From: Coriobacteriia bacterium
Lineage (GTDB): Bacteria; Actinomycetota; Coriobacteriia; Coriobacteriales; UBA8131
Direction of reading: 5' to 3'
DNA: 60,196 nucleotides
NCBI GenBank assembly: GCA_009784425.1
Contig: WRBR01000003.1
Span: forward strand, 1 to 60,196
A program made the position numbers and the translations under genes. The notes under the pieces are model-generated. The model did no database searches, was not told the DNA's origin, and was given only the letters and a program-made list of their open reading frames with translations. This document shows, in pieces, positions 23,775 to 31,571 of the stretch; position 1 is the first letter of the stretch, and each line of letters begins with the position of its first letter.

Positions 23775-23883
23775 AGACCTTGATCCCTTCTTCACTTGCT
23801 CCGCCCCTCCGCCTGGGGTTTCAGCTCTCGTAAGAGCTATTGATAGTACCTTGAAATCACCCAAAAGGTTGCAAGTGTCAAAG

Positions 23884-24048
23884 TTATGGAGCACAAAAGG
23901 GCCGCCCCCATGAGTCACGCCCATGAGTCACGACTCATGTCCCCTCGGGTTGCGGAGCACAAAGGGGCGGTCCTTTTGTGTTCACAATCTCTCGTTTGGT
24001 GCCGCGGTGCAAAGCTGTGAGCACAAAAGGGCCGCCCCTTTGTGCTCT
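23884..24048. repeat. GAGCACAAAGG-type repeat cluster
   Basis: Three related segments: GGAGCACAAAAGGGCCGCCC (from about 23888), GGAGCACAAAGGGGCGGTCC...TTTTGTGTTC (from about 23956), and the palindrome GAGCACAAAAGGGC-CGCCCCTTTGTGCTC (24018-24046). Between them is the overlapping direct/inverted set CATGAGTCACGCCCATGAGTCACGACTCATG (about 23909-23939). No gene is seen in 23775-24394; the stretch is repeats throughout. Confidence 0.8.
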
Positions 24049-24069
24049 GTAGTACTTCAAAACCTAATT

Positions 24070-24251
24070 CAAGATTTTGGTAGCCAGTTCTGCTAATAAT
24101 TTTCGCTTGTGCGCGATTTTTTGGCACTTTTGGATAAGAAATCACCCCAAAAGTGAGGTTTTGGGGTGATTTCTGCTGTTTTCAGTCTCATTCTGGTTCA
24201 TATTTCGCGCACAAGCGAAAATTCTTAGCAGAACTGACTGCCAAAATCTTG
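24070..24251. repeat. 182-bp nested inverted repeat (MITE-like)
   Basis: Outer arms of about 50 bp (24070-24119 and 24202-24251), both starting CAAGATTTTGG from the outside, match at roughly nine of ten positions. An inner perfect hairpin, AGAAATCACCCCAAAA / TTTTGGGGTGATTTCT, lies at 24137-24174. It is AT-richer than its surroundings and unrelated in sequence to the GGGACGGGG family. No clear target-site duplication is seen. Confidence 0.85.
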
Positions 24252-24284
24252 TGGTATGGGAGGGACGAGGTTGGTGTACCAATT

Positions 24285-24381
24285 CTGTCATCCTGAGCGT
24301 AGCGAAGTATCTAGGCAGTGAGTTCGCTGACTGGGTCCTTCGGCTTCGCGGCAAAGGATGCCGCTGCGCTCAGGGTGACAG
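24285..24381. repeat. TCATCCTGAGCG-type inverted repeat
   Basis: Begins CTGTCATCCTGAGCGTAGCG and ends CGCTGCGCTCAGGGTGACAG, an imperfect inverted repeat with an internal GGTCCTTCGGCTTCGCGGC segment. A fragment of the GGGACGGGG family (GAGGGACGAGGTTGGTGTAC, 24259-24280) adjoins on the left. Confidence 0.85.
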
Positions 24382-24394
24382 GGGGCTTCTCTTC

Positions 24395-25804
24395 TTACTG
24401 AATGCCCGGCAGGCTTGGTATGGTGGCAAAGCCGCGGGCTAGGTCTTCGTCGGTGGGGACTTTGTCGCTCATGGTGCCGCTCAGGTACTGCTCGTAGGCG
24501 CTCAGATCCAACAGGCCGTTGCCGGTGAGGCCAAAGAGTATGGTTTTCTCCTCGCCGCTTTCTTTGCATTTGAGTGCTTCGTCGATGGTTGCCCTGATGG
24601 CGTGAGCGCTCTCGGGTGCGGGCAGCGTGCCTTCGCTGCGGGCAAACTGCAGCGCCGCGTCAAAGACCTCCGTTTGCTCAACAGCGCGCGCCTCATTGAG
24701 GAAGCCATCGTGATAGAGCTGCGAGAGGATGTGGCTCATGCCGTGGTAGCGCAACCCGCCTGCATGCGAGGGCGAGGGCATAAACGCGTGGCCCAGGGTG
24801 TACATCTTGGCGAGCGGGGTTACCATGCCGGTGTCGCAGAAGTCGTAGGCAAAGCGCCCGCGGGTAAGCGAGGGGCACGACGCCGGCTCAACGGCGATGA
24901 AGTAAGGCGCGCGCTTTCCAGCCAGCTTGTCAGCCATGAAGGGCGCCATGAGTCCGCCGAGGTTTGAGCCGCCGCCCGCGCAGCCGATGACGATGTCAGG
25001 ATAGACCTCAAGCTTCTCAAGCGCCGCCTTGGCTTCCAGACCAATAATCGACTGATGAATCAGCACCTGATTAAGCACCGAGCCGAGCGTATAGCGCTTG
25101 GAGCCGCCACTGCTCACAGCAACCTCAACTGCCTCTGAGATGGCGGTGCCGAGAGAACCCAGGCTGTCCGGGTATTCCTCGAGCATCTTGCGGCCCACGT
25201 TAGTGGTGTCAGAAGGGGAGGCGGTAATACTTGCGCCATAGGTCTTGATGATGGTTTTGCGGTAGGGCTTTTGCTCAAAGCTCGACTTAACCATGAAAAC
25301 CTCAAGATCCAGGTCAAAGTACACACAGGCCATAGCCAGCGCGGTGCCCCATTGACCGGCCCCAGTCTCGGTGGTAATGCCGGCCAAACCTTGCTCCTTG
25401 GCGTAGTAAGCCTGCGCAATGGCCGAGTTAAGCTTGTGCGAGCCGGAGGTGTTTCCGCCCTCGTACTTGTAGTAAATCTTGGCCGGGGTGCCGAGCTCCT
25501 TTTCAAGGCAGTAGGCACGCACCAAAGGCGACGGGCGATACATCCGGTAGAAATCCATGACCGGTCCGGGGATGTCGATGAAACGGTCGGTGGTGTTGAG
25601 CTCCTGCTTAGCCAGCTCGGTGCAAAACACCGGCTCCAAATCGGCAAGCCCAACAGGTTGTAAAGTGCCGGGGTGGAGGATGGGAGCGTGCGCCGTTTGC
25701 ATGTCTGCCCTCACGTTGTAAAACGCCGTGGGAATCTCGTCCTCACGCAGGTAGACTTTGTACGGCTGGCTCTGTGCTCCGGTAAACGTGCTGCTCTCTA
25801 ACAT
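24395..25804 (-). CDS. trpB: tryptophan synthase beta chain, TrpB2 type
   Basis: PLP enzyme making Trp from indole (or indoleglycerol phosphate with a TrpA) and serine. Its 469 residues are longer than TrpB1 (about 400) and match the TrpB2 subgroup. PLP Lys lies in EGGNTSGSHKLNSAIAQ; other motifs are ETGAGQWGTALA and the phosphate loop GCAGGGSNLGG. The N-terminal extension (about 1-60) and RPSPLVRAYCLEKELG are also TrpB2-like. It stands alone behind its own promoter and T-box; no other trp gene is in the window. The ribosome binding site is AAAGGAG. Confidence 0.92.
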   Translation of the reverse strand: MLESSTFTGAQSQPYKVYLREDEIPTAFYNVRADMQTAHAPILHPGTLQPVGLADLEPVFCTELAKQELNTTDRFIDIPGPVMDFYRMYRPSPLVRAYCLEKELGTPAKIYYKYEGGNTSGSHKLNSAIAQAYYAKEQGLAGITTETGAGQWGTALAMACVYFDLDLEVFMVKSSFEQKPYRKTIIKTYGASITASPSDTTNVGRKMLEEYPDSLGSLGTAISEAVEVAVSSGGSKRYTLGSVLNQVLIHQSIIGLEAKAALEKLEVYPDIVIGCAGGGSNLGGLMAPFMADKLAGKRAPYFIAVEPASCPSLTRGRFAYDFCDTGMVTPLAKMYTLGHAFMPSPSHAGGLRYHGMSHILSQLYHDGFLNEARAVEQTEVFDAALQFARSEGTLPAPESAHAIRATIDEALKCKESGEEKTILFGLTGNGLLDLSAYEQYLSGTMSDKVPTDEDLARGFATIPSLPGIQ

Positions 25805-25933
25805 GACAATCTCCTTTCATCGTTGGGTCACTCTTCCTTTTGCCCTTTGCAAAAAGCAACTTGACCCTTTTGTTACGTAGGGGATTGGTCGATGGACCCT
25901 ACGTTTTGGAGACTTGAGCAGCTTCTGAGCAAC

Positions 25934-26244
25934 AAAAAAGCCCACGTCTCCACATCAACGATGCGGGGACAAGAGCTTTGGTTATTCCAGCTATGTGCTG
26001 GAGGAAAGTCTCCTGCGGTGCCACCCTCGCTTGCCAGCTGGTGCTTAGTGCCGGCCACTCACGAAGCGCCATCACGCTTCTGTTCTATAACGGGAACTCC
26101 CGTCCGGGAATACTAACTGTGCTGCTGCACAGGATTCCTCCTGGCCCTCCGAGGTCCATTTGTCTGTTCGCTTGCTACCGGATTCTCAGCCTCGCCGGTT
26201 CTCTGTAAGCGCGCCGCAGACGTTACATCCTCATCAACGGTGTA
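25934..26244 (-). promoter_or_regulatory. T-box riboswitch (tRNA-Trp sensing) upstream of trpB
   Basis: On the minus strand the canonical T-box AGGGTGGCACCGCAGG occurs at 26027-26012. It is followed by a terminator whose stem spans about 25979-25940 (AAAGCTC...GTCCCCGCATC-GTT-GATGTGGAGAC...GGGCTTT) and ends in a run of Ts (25939-25934). The long Stem I region lies at about 26240-26040, and a candidate specifier UGG (26158-26156) sits in AAATGGACC. Uncharged tRNA-Trp would stabilise the antiterminator. The motif and terminator are seen; the specifier is inferred. Confidence 0.9.
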
Positions 26245-26250
26245 GTGGGC

Positions 26251-26278
26251 ATGTTATCACAGTCAGAAATACTGTCAA
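26251..26278 (-). promoter_or_regulatory. promoter of the T-box trpB transcript
   Basis: Minus strand: a perfect -35 TTGACA (26278-26273), a 16-base spacer, and extended -10 TGATAACAT (TAACAT at 26256-26251). The predicted start is about 26244, exactly ahead of the T-box leader. Confidence 0.75.
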
Positions 26279-26323
26279 GGGGGCAGGGAATGTGACAGGG
26301 GTGCGTACCTGCCGCCAGTGAGG

Positions 26324-27628
26324 TTATTGAATTAATGCTTCTGCGATGCGCGTGCTTGTTTCTGGTGAAACTCCTGCTTGTTTGGCATAGTCTGGCCAGT
26401 TGCCGATAACCGCCTTCATCGTTTTGAGCACCTGCCGGGCGTAGGGAATCTGGTGAGCGTCGGCAAAGCGGCTCAGGTCCTGAGAGCTTACATCGCTGAA
26501 CTTGCCATCCAGCCCCATGAGGTGTTCCTTGAGCCATTTATTCTGCGAGTTATACGCAAAGGTCACGTCATAGGCTGGCGCCAGATGCCAAGCGCCCAAG
26601 TGATCCATCAGAAAAGAAAAGTTCTTACTGTGGTCATCACAGTTTGCCGCATAGAAATTGAAGACGGTGCGCCGGAAAGTCTCTGTCTTAGCCTCGTCGC
26701 TCAAGCCAAGGCGAGAGATGACGGTAAAGAGCGAGGCATATTCATTGGTGCGTACGAGATTGAAGTCAATGCCGTCTATTGCACAGAGGCTTTGGAGATG
26801 CAGTTTTTGCAGAGGCTTGTTCAAAGAATCTTCCGAAGAGTCCAGCCGGTCAAAACGGCGCACCATGAAGTGTGCTCTGTCGTTTTCTTCCAAAAGGCGC
26901 GTTTGAGGCATGTTGATTCCGGCGTCCCGCGCCATGAGGGAGTAGGCATATTCAATTCGACCATATTGCAGCGATTCCCCGAGGCGCGAGTCTTTCGTAA
27001 CACCATCAAACTTGATGAGCCATGATTCTTTTCCAGGCTCCTGTTTATGCCCGGCAGTGAGTGTGTCAGTTGTTGGATCCACATTAATAACAGCCTTAGC
27101 CCTCGCTCCACCGGCACTGACTCCAATGGAGAGAAGGCTTTTCAGGGCTTTCTTTGACTCCTTGTCATCCGTGAGGTTTCCTTGAATCGCATCGCGGGCA
27201 GCGGTGACCAACTCGGCTATGTCAAGAATCCCGCCAGGTTCTCTTCCCATTGAATAAGCTGGCTTGAATTCCAGGGCACCTATGGCTCTGTTGGCAACGT
27301 AGGCCAAGCGGTCGAGCGGCGTAATCTCAGCAGAGGTGATTCCCAGTTGGCTGAGGTGTGCGTTAATCAACGAGTTTCCAAAGTTATCGGGGAGGGCATC
27401 GGCGATAGGAGGAGGCAAGCCAAGCCACGTTTCCTTTGAGTGACTTCTAAACACCTGTGCGCCTTGAGTTAGCGGCAAGAGAAGGGGGCTGATGGAAAAC
27501 CCGCTCTCAAGCCATTCGGGATAGTATTCAAAGGCATAGGAGTCCCTTACCCCCGGCTCGGCGGCTACAACTCCCACCTTCTTGCCATAGAGCGAGACCT
27601 CAACAGCGTCTATGTGCTTGAAAGCCAT
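26324..27628 (-). CDS. hipA: HipA-like serine/threonine kinase toxin (module 1)
   Basis: 434 residues of the HipA family, which phosphorylates targets such as aminoacyl-tRNA synthetases and promotes growth arrest. The N-terminal subdomain (about 1-110) is followed by the Gly/Ser-rich loop SAGGARAKA (171-179), catalytic NCDDHSKN (329-336) and the metal-binding AYDVT (352-356). The start at 27628 is one base after the hipB-like stop. This gene and the hipA at 29081-30394 are clearly paralogous yet diverged. The target is unknown. Confidence 0.9.
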   Translation of the reverse strand: MAFKHIDAVEVSLYGKKVGVVAAEPGVRDSYAFEYYPEWLESGFSISPLLLPLTQGAQVFRSHSKETWLGLPPPIADALPDNFGNSLINAHLSQLGITSAEITPLDRLAYVANRAIGALEFKPAYSMGREPGGILDIAELVTAARDAIQGNLTDDKESKKALKSLLSIGVSAGGARAKAVINVDPTTDTLTAGHKQEPGKESWLIKFDGVTKDSRLGESLQYGRIEYAYSLMARDAGINMPQTRLLEENDRAHFMVRRFDRLDSSEDSLNKPLQKLHLQSLCAIDGIDFNLVRTNEYASLFTVISRLGLSDEAKTETFRRTVFNFYAANCDDHSKNFSFLMDHLGAWHLAPAYDVTFAYNSQNKWLKEHLMGLDGKFSDVSSQDLSRFADAHQIPYARQVLKTMKAVIGNWPDYAKQAGVSPETSTRIAEALIQ

Positions 27629-27629
27629 A

Positions 27630-27959
27630 TTAAGCCTCCATGCTATCACGCGTGCCAGAGCGTTTGCGCCCCACGCGCTGTGGGTAAGCAGCCTTTTTTT
27701 GAGTCTCCCTGAACTGCGCAACAGGGCTGAATTTCCTTGAACTTTCAATCCATTCTGTAAACAACCTTGTTTCACCTATAACAGAGAGTACCTTGAGCAT
27801 GGTGCTGAGCGTTGAGCCTCTTCCCAATTCTAGGCTGCGCACAGCCGTAGGAGAAAGATTTGCTCGCGCGGCGGTGTCATCAAGCGTTAAGCCCTTGCGA
27901 ATCCGCGCCTGACGAATTGCTTTTCCGATTTCTAACTCTGTGTCTGCAATGCTATCCAT
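27630..27959 (-). CDS. hipB: HipB-like antitoxin/repressor (module 1)
   Basis: 109-residue XRE-type helix-turn-helix protein: IRQARIRKGLTLDDTAARAN, then LSPTAVRSLELGRGSTLSTML covers the DNA-binding region (about 13-60). A basic C-terminal tail (about 85-109) may contact HipA. It likely represses its own promoter, where two GGAAAATA copies flank the -10. It is the first gene of the hipBA pair. Confidence 0.86.
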   Translation of the reverse strand: MDSIADTELEIGKAIRQARIRKGLTLDDTAARANLSPTAVRSLELGRGSTLSTMLKVLSVIGETRLFTEWIESSRKFSPVAQFRETQKKAAYPQRVGRKRSGTRDSMEA

Positions 27960-28000
27960 GCGGCTACGCCTTTCGTGAACTGAGTCCTCTAATAAACTCT

Positions 28001-28039
28001 GGAAAATAGTAGTATAAAGGAAAATACTCCGTTTAACAA
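28001..28039 (-). promoter_or_regulatory. promoter and candidate operator of hipBA module 1
   Basis: Minus strand -35 TTGTTA (28039-28034), 17-base spacer, -10 TATACT (28016-28011). Two direct copies of GGAAAATA on the plus strand (28001-28008 and 28019-28026) flank the -10, a suitable site for HipB. Confidence 0.65.
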
Positions 28040-28195
28040 TACAAATGCAGCGATTAGGCTTGGTAAAGACTCAGTGTCACGGGAGCCGGCCCCGGTGGGA
28101 CAGGGGATAGGCTCCTGTCTCATTTTTGGTGTGGTATCGAGTATTCGCAATGTAGCTTACAATTAGAAGAGTTCAGATAGGTAAGGAGAAGCGCT

Positions 28196-28996
28196 ATGAA
28201 GTATTTTCATGTTGATGTATTTACCGACCAGCTTTTCAGTGGCAACCCGGCTGGAGTGTGCTTGCTGGATGAGTGGCCTGCAGACGAGTTGTTGCAGAGT
28301 ATTGCCTTTGAGAACAATCTCTCCGAAACGGCGTTTCTGGTTAAGCTGGAAGAGCACTACCACTTGAGGTGGTTTACGCCGCTTATTGAGGTTGACCTCT
28401 GTGGTCACGCAACCGTGGCAAGCGCTTCTGTGTTGTTTGAGTTTGTAGAGACCGAGGCAACTGAGCTCAGCTTTGAAACACTCAGTGGTATCTTGACGGT
28501 AACACGCGGTGATGACGACCTGCTGTGGCTGGATTTACCTGCGCGTCCTGCAGCGTCTGCACCTCTTTTTCAGAGTCTGACAAGCGCGTTCAATACCAGC
28601 ATACTTGAGGTGCATCGTTCTGCAGACTTTCTCGTAGTGCTTGAAAGCGAAGATGCAGTCAAAAACCTTACACCAGACTTTGACGAGCTAAAAAAGCTTA
28701 GGGAAGAAGCTGCAATAACAGATGACCTCTTCGGTGTTATCGTGACTGCTCCCGGGAGTAACTGCGACTTTGTATCCCGCTTCTTTGCGCCAAATGCAGG
28801 GATTGACGAGGATCCTGTTACCGGGAGAGCTCATGCGGTTCTGATTCCGTATTGGTCCAAGCGCCTGGGCAAGACAAGCATGACCGCCAGGCAACTCTCA
28901 GAAAGAGGAGGCCAGCTTTGGTGTATCGATGACGGCAATCGCGTTAAGCTGGGCGGCAAAACCAAACTCTATCTCACTGGGAACCTGCATATATAA
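28196..28996 (+). CDS. PhzF family isomerase/epimerase
   Basis: 266 residues of the PhzF / diaminopimelate-epimerase-like fold. It starts KYFHVDVFTDQLFSGNPAGV and has the catalytic Glu in ENNLSETAFLV (about residue 45), DLCGHATVASA, and the C-terminal DEDPVTGRAHAVLIPYW, all family hallmarks. The substrate is unknown; most such stand-alone proteins have no assigned reaction. It lies between the two hipBA modules on the opposite strand, behind AAGGAG. Confidence 0.9.
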   Translation: MKYFHVDVFTDQLFSGNPAGVCLLDEWPADELLQSIAFENNLSETAFLVKLEEHYHLRWFTPLIEVDLCGHATVASASVLFEFVETEATELSFETLSGILTVTRGDDDLLWLDLPARPAASAPLFQSLTSAFNTSILEVHRSADFLVVLESEDAVKNLTPDFDELKKLREEAAITDDLFGVIVTAPGSNCDFVSRFFAPNAGIDEDPVTGRAHAVLIPYWSKRLGKTSMTARQLSERGGQLWCIDDGNRVKLGGKTKLYLTGNLHI

Positions 28997-29080
28997 GACG
29001 TTCCGGGACAAATTGGGGACGTTTCTATTTGTGTCTTACGTTGGCTTCGGTAGCCTAGAAAATCATTAGGTAGAAGGAGG

Positions 29081-30394
29081 TTATTTGCTTAGAAGCTCCG
29101 TGCAGGTGTTGATGTCTTTGGCTATTTGATTGGTTCTGGCGGAGGTGAGGCTGGCTTCCTCGGCAAACTGAGGCCAGTTTTGCGCAACCGCTACTGCCCG
29201 GTCAATGATTTGCTCGGGGTTTTTAATGGGGTAGGGGGCAGAGGCTTTGAGGATGCCCTCTCTGGTGATGTGAGAAAACACACCGTCTACTCCCATTACA
29301 TGTGCTTTTGTCCATGCTTCTTCAGCGGAATTTCGTGCATGAGTGACATCATACGCCGGGGCAAGCTCCCACTCCTTGCCCTCTTTAAGCAAGAAGGCGT
29401 GGTTTTTTGTGTGGTCGTCGTTATTGGAGAGGGCAATGTTAAATACCATTCTCCTGAATAGTTCGTCATAAGCCTCGTAAGCCAGATTCAGCTCTCCGGC
29501 GACCAGGAACAATTGTGCATAGTCATAGACGCGCACGGCGTGGTAATCCATGCCCTTGAGCGCGCAGAGAGTTTGGATGTGGTGCTTGCTATTGTTCTCG
29601 CCGCGATCAAAACGCTTGGTCATGAAGTGTGCTCTGTTGTTGATTTCATAGAGCTGCGACTCGGCCATATTGATGCCGCAGGCTTGGGCCATCAGGTAGT
29701 ACGCGTATTCGATTCTGCCGTATTGTCCATCTTTAGCGCCAGCGTCATCGGGGGCCGTATCGAACTTAATGAGCCAGTGCTCAAAGCCCTCCGGGATGTC
29801 AAGCTGCCCTGACAAAAAGGCCCCCGTCTCGGGGTTAAAGCCTACAACCGCTTTTGCTCGCGCTCCACCGGCAGAGGTTCCTATCTCAATGAGCTGCGCG
29901 AGCTCCGCGTCAATGTCTTCTGGGCGCGCAAACTTCAGGTTAACCGCTACCGCTTTTCTTGCAGCCGACACCAGCTCGCCCAATTCAACCGCAGTGGCTT
30001 TGGCTTTTCGACCTTTGCGAATTGCAGGATGATACTCAAGCGCTCCCATTCCGCGTTTTCCGATATATGCCAGCCGGTCAAGGGGAGAAAACGCTGATGA
30101 GTCGAGGCCATTTCTTGCCATCCAGGCATCAATCAGGCTGTTTCCAAAATAGTCGGGGAGTGAGTCGGCTATGAAAGGCGGAAGTCGGAGGAAGGTCTGG
30201 TCTGGAAGATTGGGAAATACCGTAGCACCCCTGGTAGCCAGCGGCAGCATCAAGGGAGCCAGCTCAAAGCCGGTTTGCCTGAACTCAGGATAGTACTCAA
30301 AGGCGTAGTATCCCCTTGTTGGGTCAAGAGCGAGCGCTCCTACACGCCGGCCCCAACAACGTACCTCTAAAGCATTCACCTGCTTATATGCCAT
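29081..30394 (-). CDS. hipA: HipA-like serine/threonine kinase toxin (module 2)
   Basis: 437 residues, same architecture as module 1: N-terminal subdomain starting AYKQVNALEVRCWGRRVG, Gly/Ser-loop SAGGARAKA (174-182), catalytic NNDDHTKN (324-331), and AYDVT (347-351). All kinase residues appear present. It starts 28 bases after the cognate hipB. Strong similarity in the conserved blocks suggests an old duplication with module 1 or two related acquisitions. Confidence 0.9.
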   Translation of the reverse strand: MAYKQVNALEVRCWGRRVGALALDPTRGYYAFEYYPEFRQTGFELAPLMLPLATRGATVFPNLPDQTFLRLPPFIADSLPDYFGNSLIDAWMARNGLDSSAFSPLDRLAYIGKRGMGALEYHPAIRKGRKAKATAVELGELVSAARKAVAVNLKFARPEDIDAELAQLIEIGTSAGGARAKAVVGFNPETGAFLSGQLDIPEGFEHWLIKFDTAPDDAGAKDGQYGRIEYAYYLMAQACGINMAESQLYEINNRAHFMTKRFDRGENNSKHHIQTLCALKGMDYHAVRVYDYAQLFLVAGELNLAYEAYDELFRRMVFNIALSNNDDHTKNHAFLLKEGKEWELAPAYDVTHARNSAEEAWTKAHVMGVDGVFSHITREGILKASAPYPIKNPEQIIDRAVAVAQNWPQFAEEASLTSARTNQIAKDINTCTELLSK

Positions 30395-30422
30395 CTCGTG
30401 TTCCCTGTTCTGTTCGAGTGGG

Positions 30423-30704
30423 TCACCGTACCCGTTGTCGTGGGCGGCTGAGCTTCAAAATATCTATTGGGCTTACGGCAGAGCTGGATGTGAGACTTTC
30501 TATCCACGCAGTCTCGCCCAGAGCGTTTAGCACCGAAACGAGCGTCTTTACCGTTGAGCCCTTGCCGCTCTCCAAATTACAAAGAGCCGACTTTGAAACC
30601 TTAGCACGCTCGGCAAGCTCCCCTTGCTTAAAATTCTTCTGAATCCGCAAGGCTTTAACCTGCTCTCCTAAGATTTGTTCCCACTCCTCCGGTCTTCTAA
30701 ACAC
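30423..30704 (-). CDS. hipB: HipB-like antitoxin/repressor (module 2)
   Basis: 93-residue XRE helix-turn-helix protein; the DNA-binding region VKALRIQKNFKQGELAERAK, then VSKSALCNLESGKGSTVKTL spans about 16-56. It starts with GTG at 30704 behind AGAGG. It shares the GKGST-VKTLVSVLNALGET block with module 1 (GRGST-LSTMLKVLSVIGET), so the two antitoxins are homologous. Confidence 0.85.
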   Translation of the reverse strand: MFRRPEEWEQILGEQVKALRIQKNFKQGELAERAKVSKSALCNLESGKGSTVKTLVSVLNALGETAWIESLTSSSAVSPIDILKLSRPRQRVR

Positions 30705-30743
30705 CAGGGCACCTCTGCTTCCTTAATCGCGCTCTTGCTTGCG

Positions 30744-30772
30744 ATAGTATATCATAATACGATAAATACTGT
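30744..30772 (-). promoter_or_regulatory. promoter region of hipBA module 2
   Basis: Minus strand extended -10 TGATATACT (TATACT at 30749-30744). The -35 is weak. The AT-rich stretch contains the near-palindrome TATCGTATTATGATA and ATACAGTAT-like words, suitable as HipB operators. Confidence 0.45.
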
Positions 30773-30853
30773 ATATAGAGGAATAAACCAGCGCAAACGT
30801 TGTTAATTACTCATAAGCTACTACTATGCCGATGTACGAGCAGACTTGTGGAC

Positions 30854-30977
30854 GTTACTGCTCGCATACGTTTTCGTCATTCCGGCCTCCGAGCCGGAAT
30901 CTTGAAAACTTCAGAAGTCAAGAGCTTCTAGATCCCGGGTCAAGCCCGGGATGACGAAAACGGGTGTGAACAGTAAC
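30854..30977. repeat. 124-bp MITE-like element
   Basis: Terminal inverted repeats of 27 bp (30854-30880 and 30951-30977, about four mismatches) start GTTACTG and end CAGTAAC. Inside are the GTCATTCCGGCCTCCGAGCC hairpin and CCCGGG-TCAAG-CCCGGG hairpin of the GTCATTCCG repeat type also seen at 12602-12687. It lies just upstream of the rplS promoter. Confidence 0.7.
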
Positions 30978-31017
30978 TGTTTAGTCCAAACCGTCCCCGC
31001 GGGGCGCAACACTCTCG

Positions 31018-31046
31018 CTGGACAAGCGTGAAATCTGCGCTATAAT
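31018..31046 (+). promoter_or_regulatory. rplS promoter
   Basis: CTGGAC (31018-31023), 17-base spacer, perfect TATAAT (31041-31046). The leader of about 65 bases includes GGGC-TGGAGCTTTTGC-GCCC (about 31067-31086), a possible hairpin, before AGGAG. Confidence 0.7.
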
Positions 31047-31117
31047 GCTTCTTTGCGTCTGAAACAGGGCTGGAGCTTTTGCGCCCTTGGATTGATTGAA
31101 AAACAGGAGATTGTAAG

Positions 31118-31462
31118 ATGGACATCATTCGTGCTCTCGAGCAGCAACAGATAAAAGCAGACATTCCGGAGTTCTTCGTGGGAGACAACGTCAAGGTGCA
31201 CTACCGTATTACCGAGGGCAACCGCGAGCGCATCCAGGTATTTCATGGAGATGTCATCCGTAGACATGGCGCCTCTAACCGTGAGACCTTCACGGTGCGC
31301 AAGATCAGCTTCAGCGTGGGCGTAGAGCGCACCTTTCCCGTACACTCTCCTAAGATCGACAAGATCGAGGTAGTTCGTCACGGTGCCGTGCGTCGCTCCA
31401 AGCTTTATTACCTGCGTAAGAAGGTTGGTAAGGCTGCTCGCATCCGCGAAAAAGGCTTCTAA
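31118..31462 (+). CDS. rplS: 50S ribosomal protein L19
   Basis: 114-residue ribosomal protein at the 30S-50S interface. Motifs include [32 protein letters not shown], the conserved [14 protein letters not shown], and the C-terminal [19 protein letters not shown]. The length is standard. It has its own promoter and is followed directly by a palindrome. rnhB follows, a common neighbour of rplS in Gram-positive genomes. Confidence 0.98.
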   Translation: MDIIRALEQQQIKADIPEFFVGDNVKVHYRITEGNRERIQVFHGDVIRRHGASNRETFTVRKISFSVGVERTFPVHSPKIDKIEVVRHGAVRRSKLYYLRKKVGKAARIREKGF

Positions 31463-31465
31463 TTA

Positions 31466-31553
31466 TTTTTGGTACAGCAGGGACGGGGTTAGTGTACCAA
31501 TTTGGCCCCTGGGCCAAATTGGTACACTAACCCCGTCCCTGCTGTACCAAAAA
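31466..31553. repeat. perfect 88-bp GGGACGGGG palindrome
   Basis: 43-bp perfect arms (31466-31508 and 31511-31553) lie around CT. Arm wording: TTTTTGGTACAGCAGGGACG, then GGGTTAGTGTACCAATTTGGCCC. It begins four bases after the rplS stop and ends before the rnhB ribosome binding site. Confidence 0.95.
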
Positions 31554-31571
31554 AGAAAGCAAGGAATTGTC

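Noticed and set aside
31383-31571. N-terminal extension of ribonuclease HII
   Set aside because: It would overlap rplS and be encoded by the palindrome; the ATG at 31572 has AAGGA and gives the normal family length.
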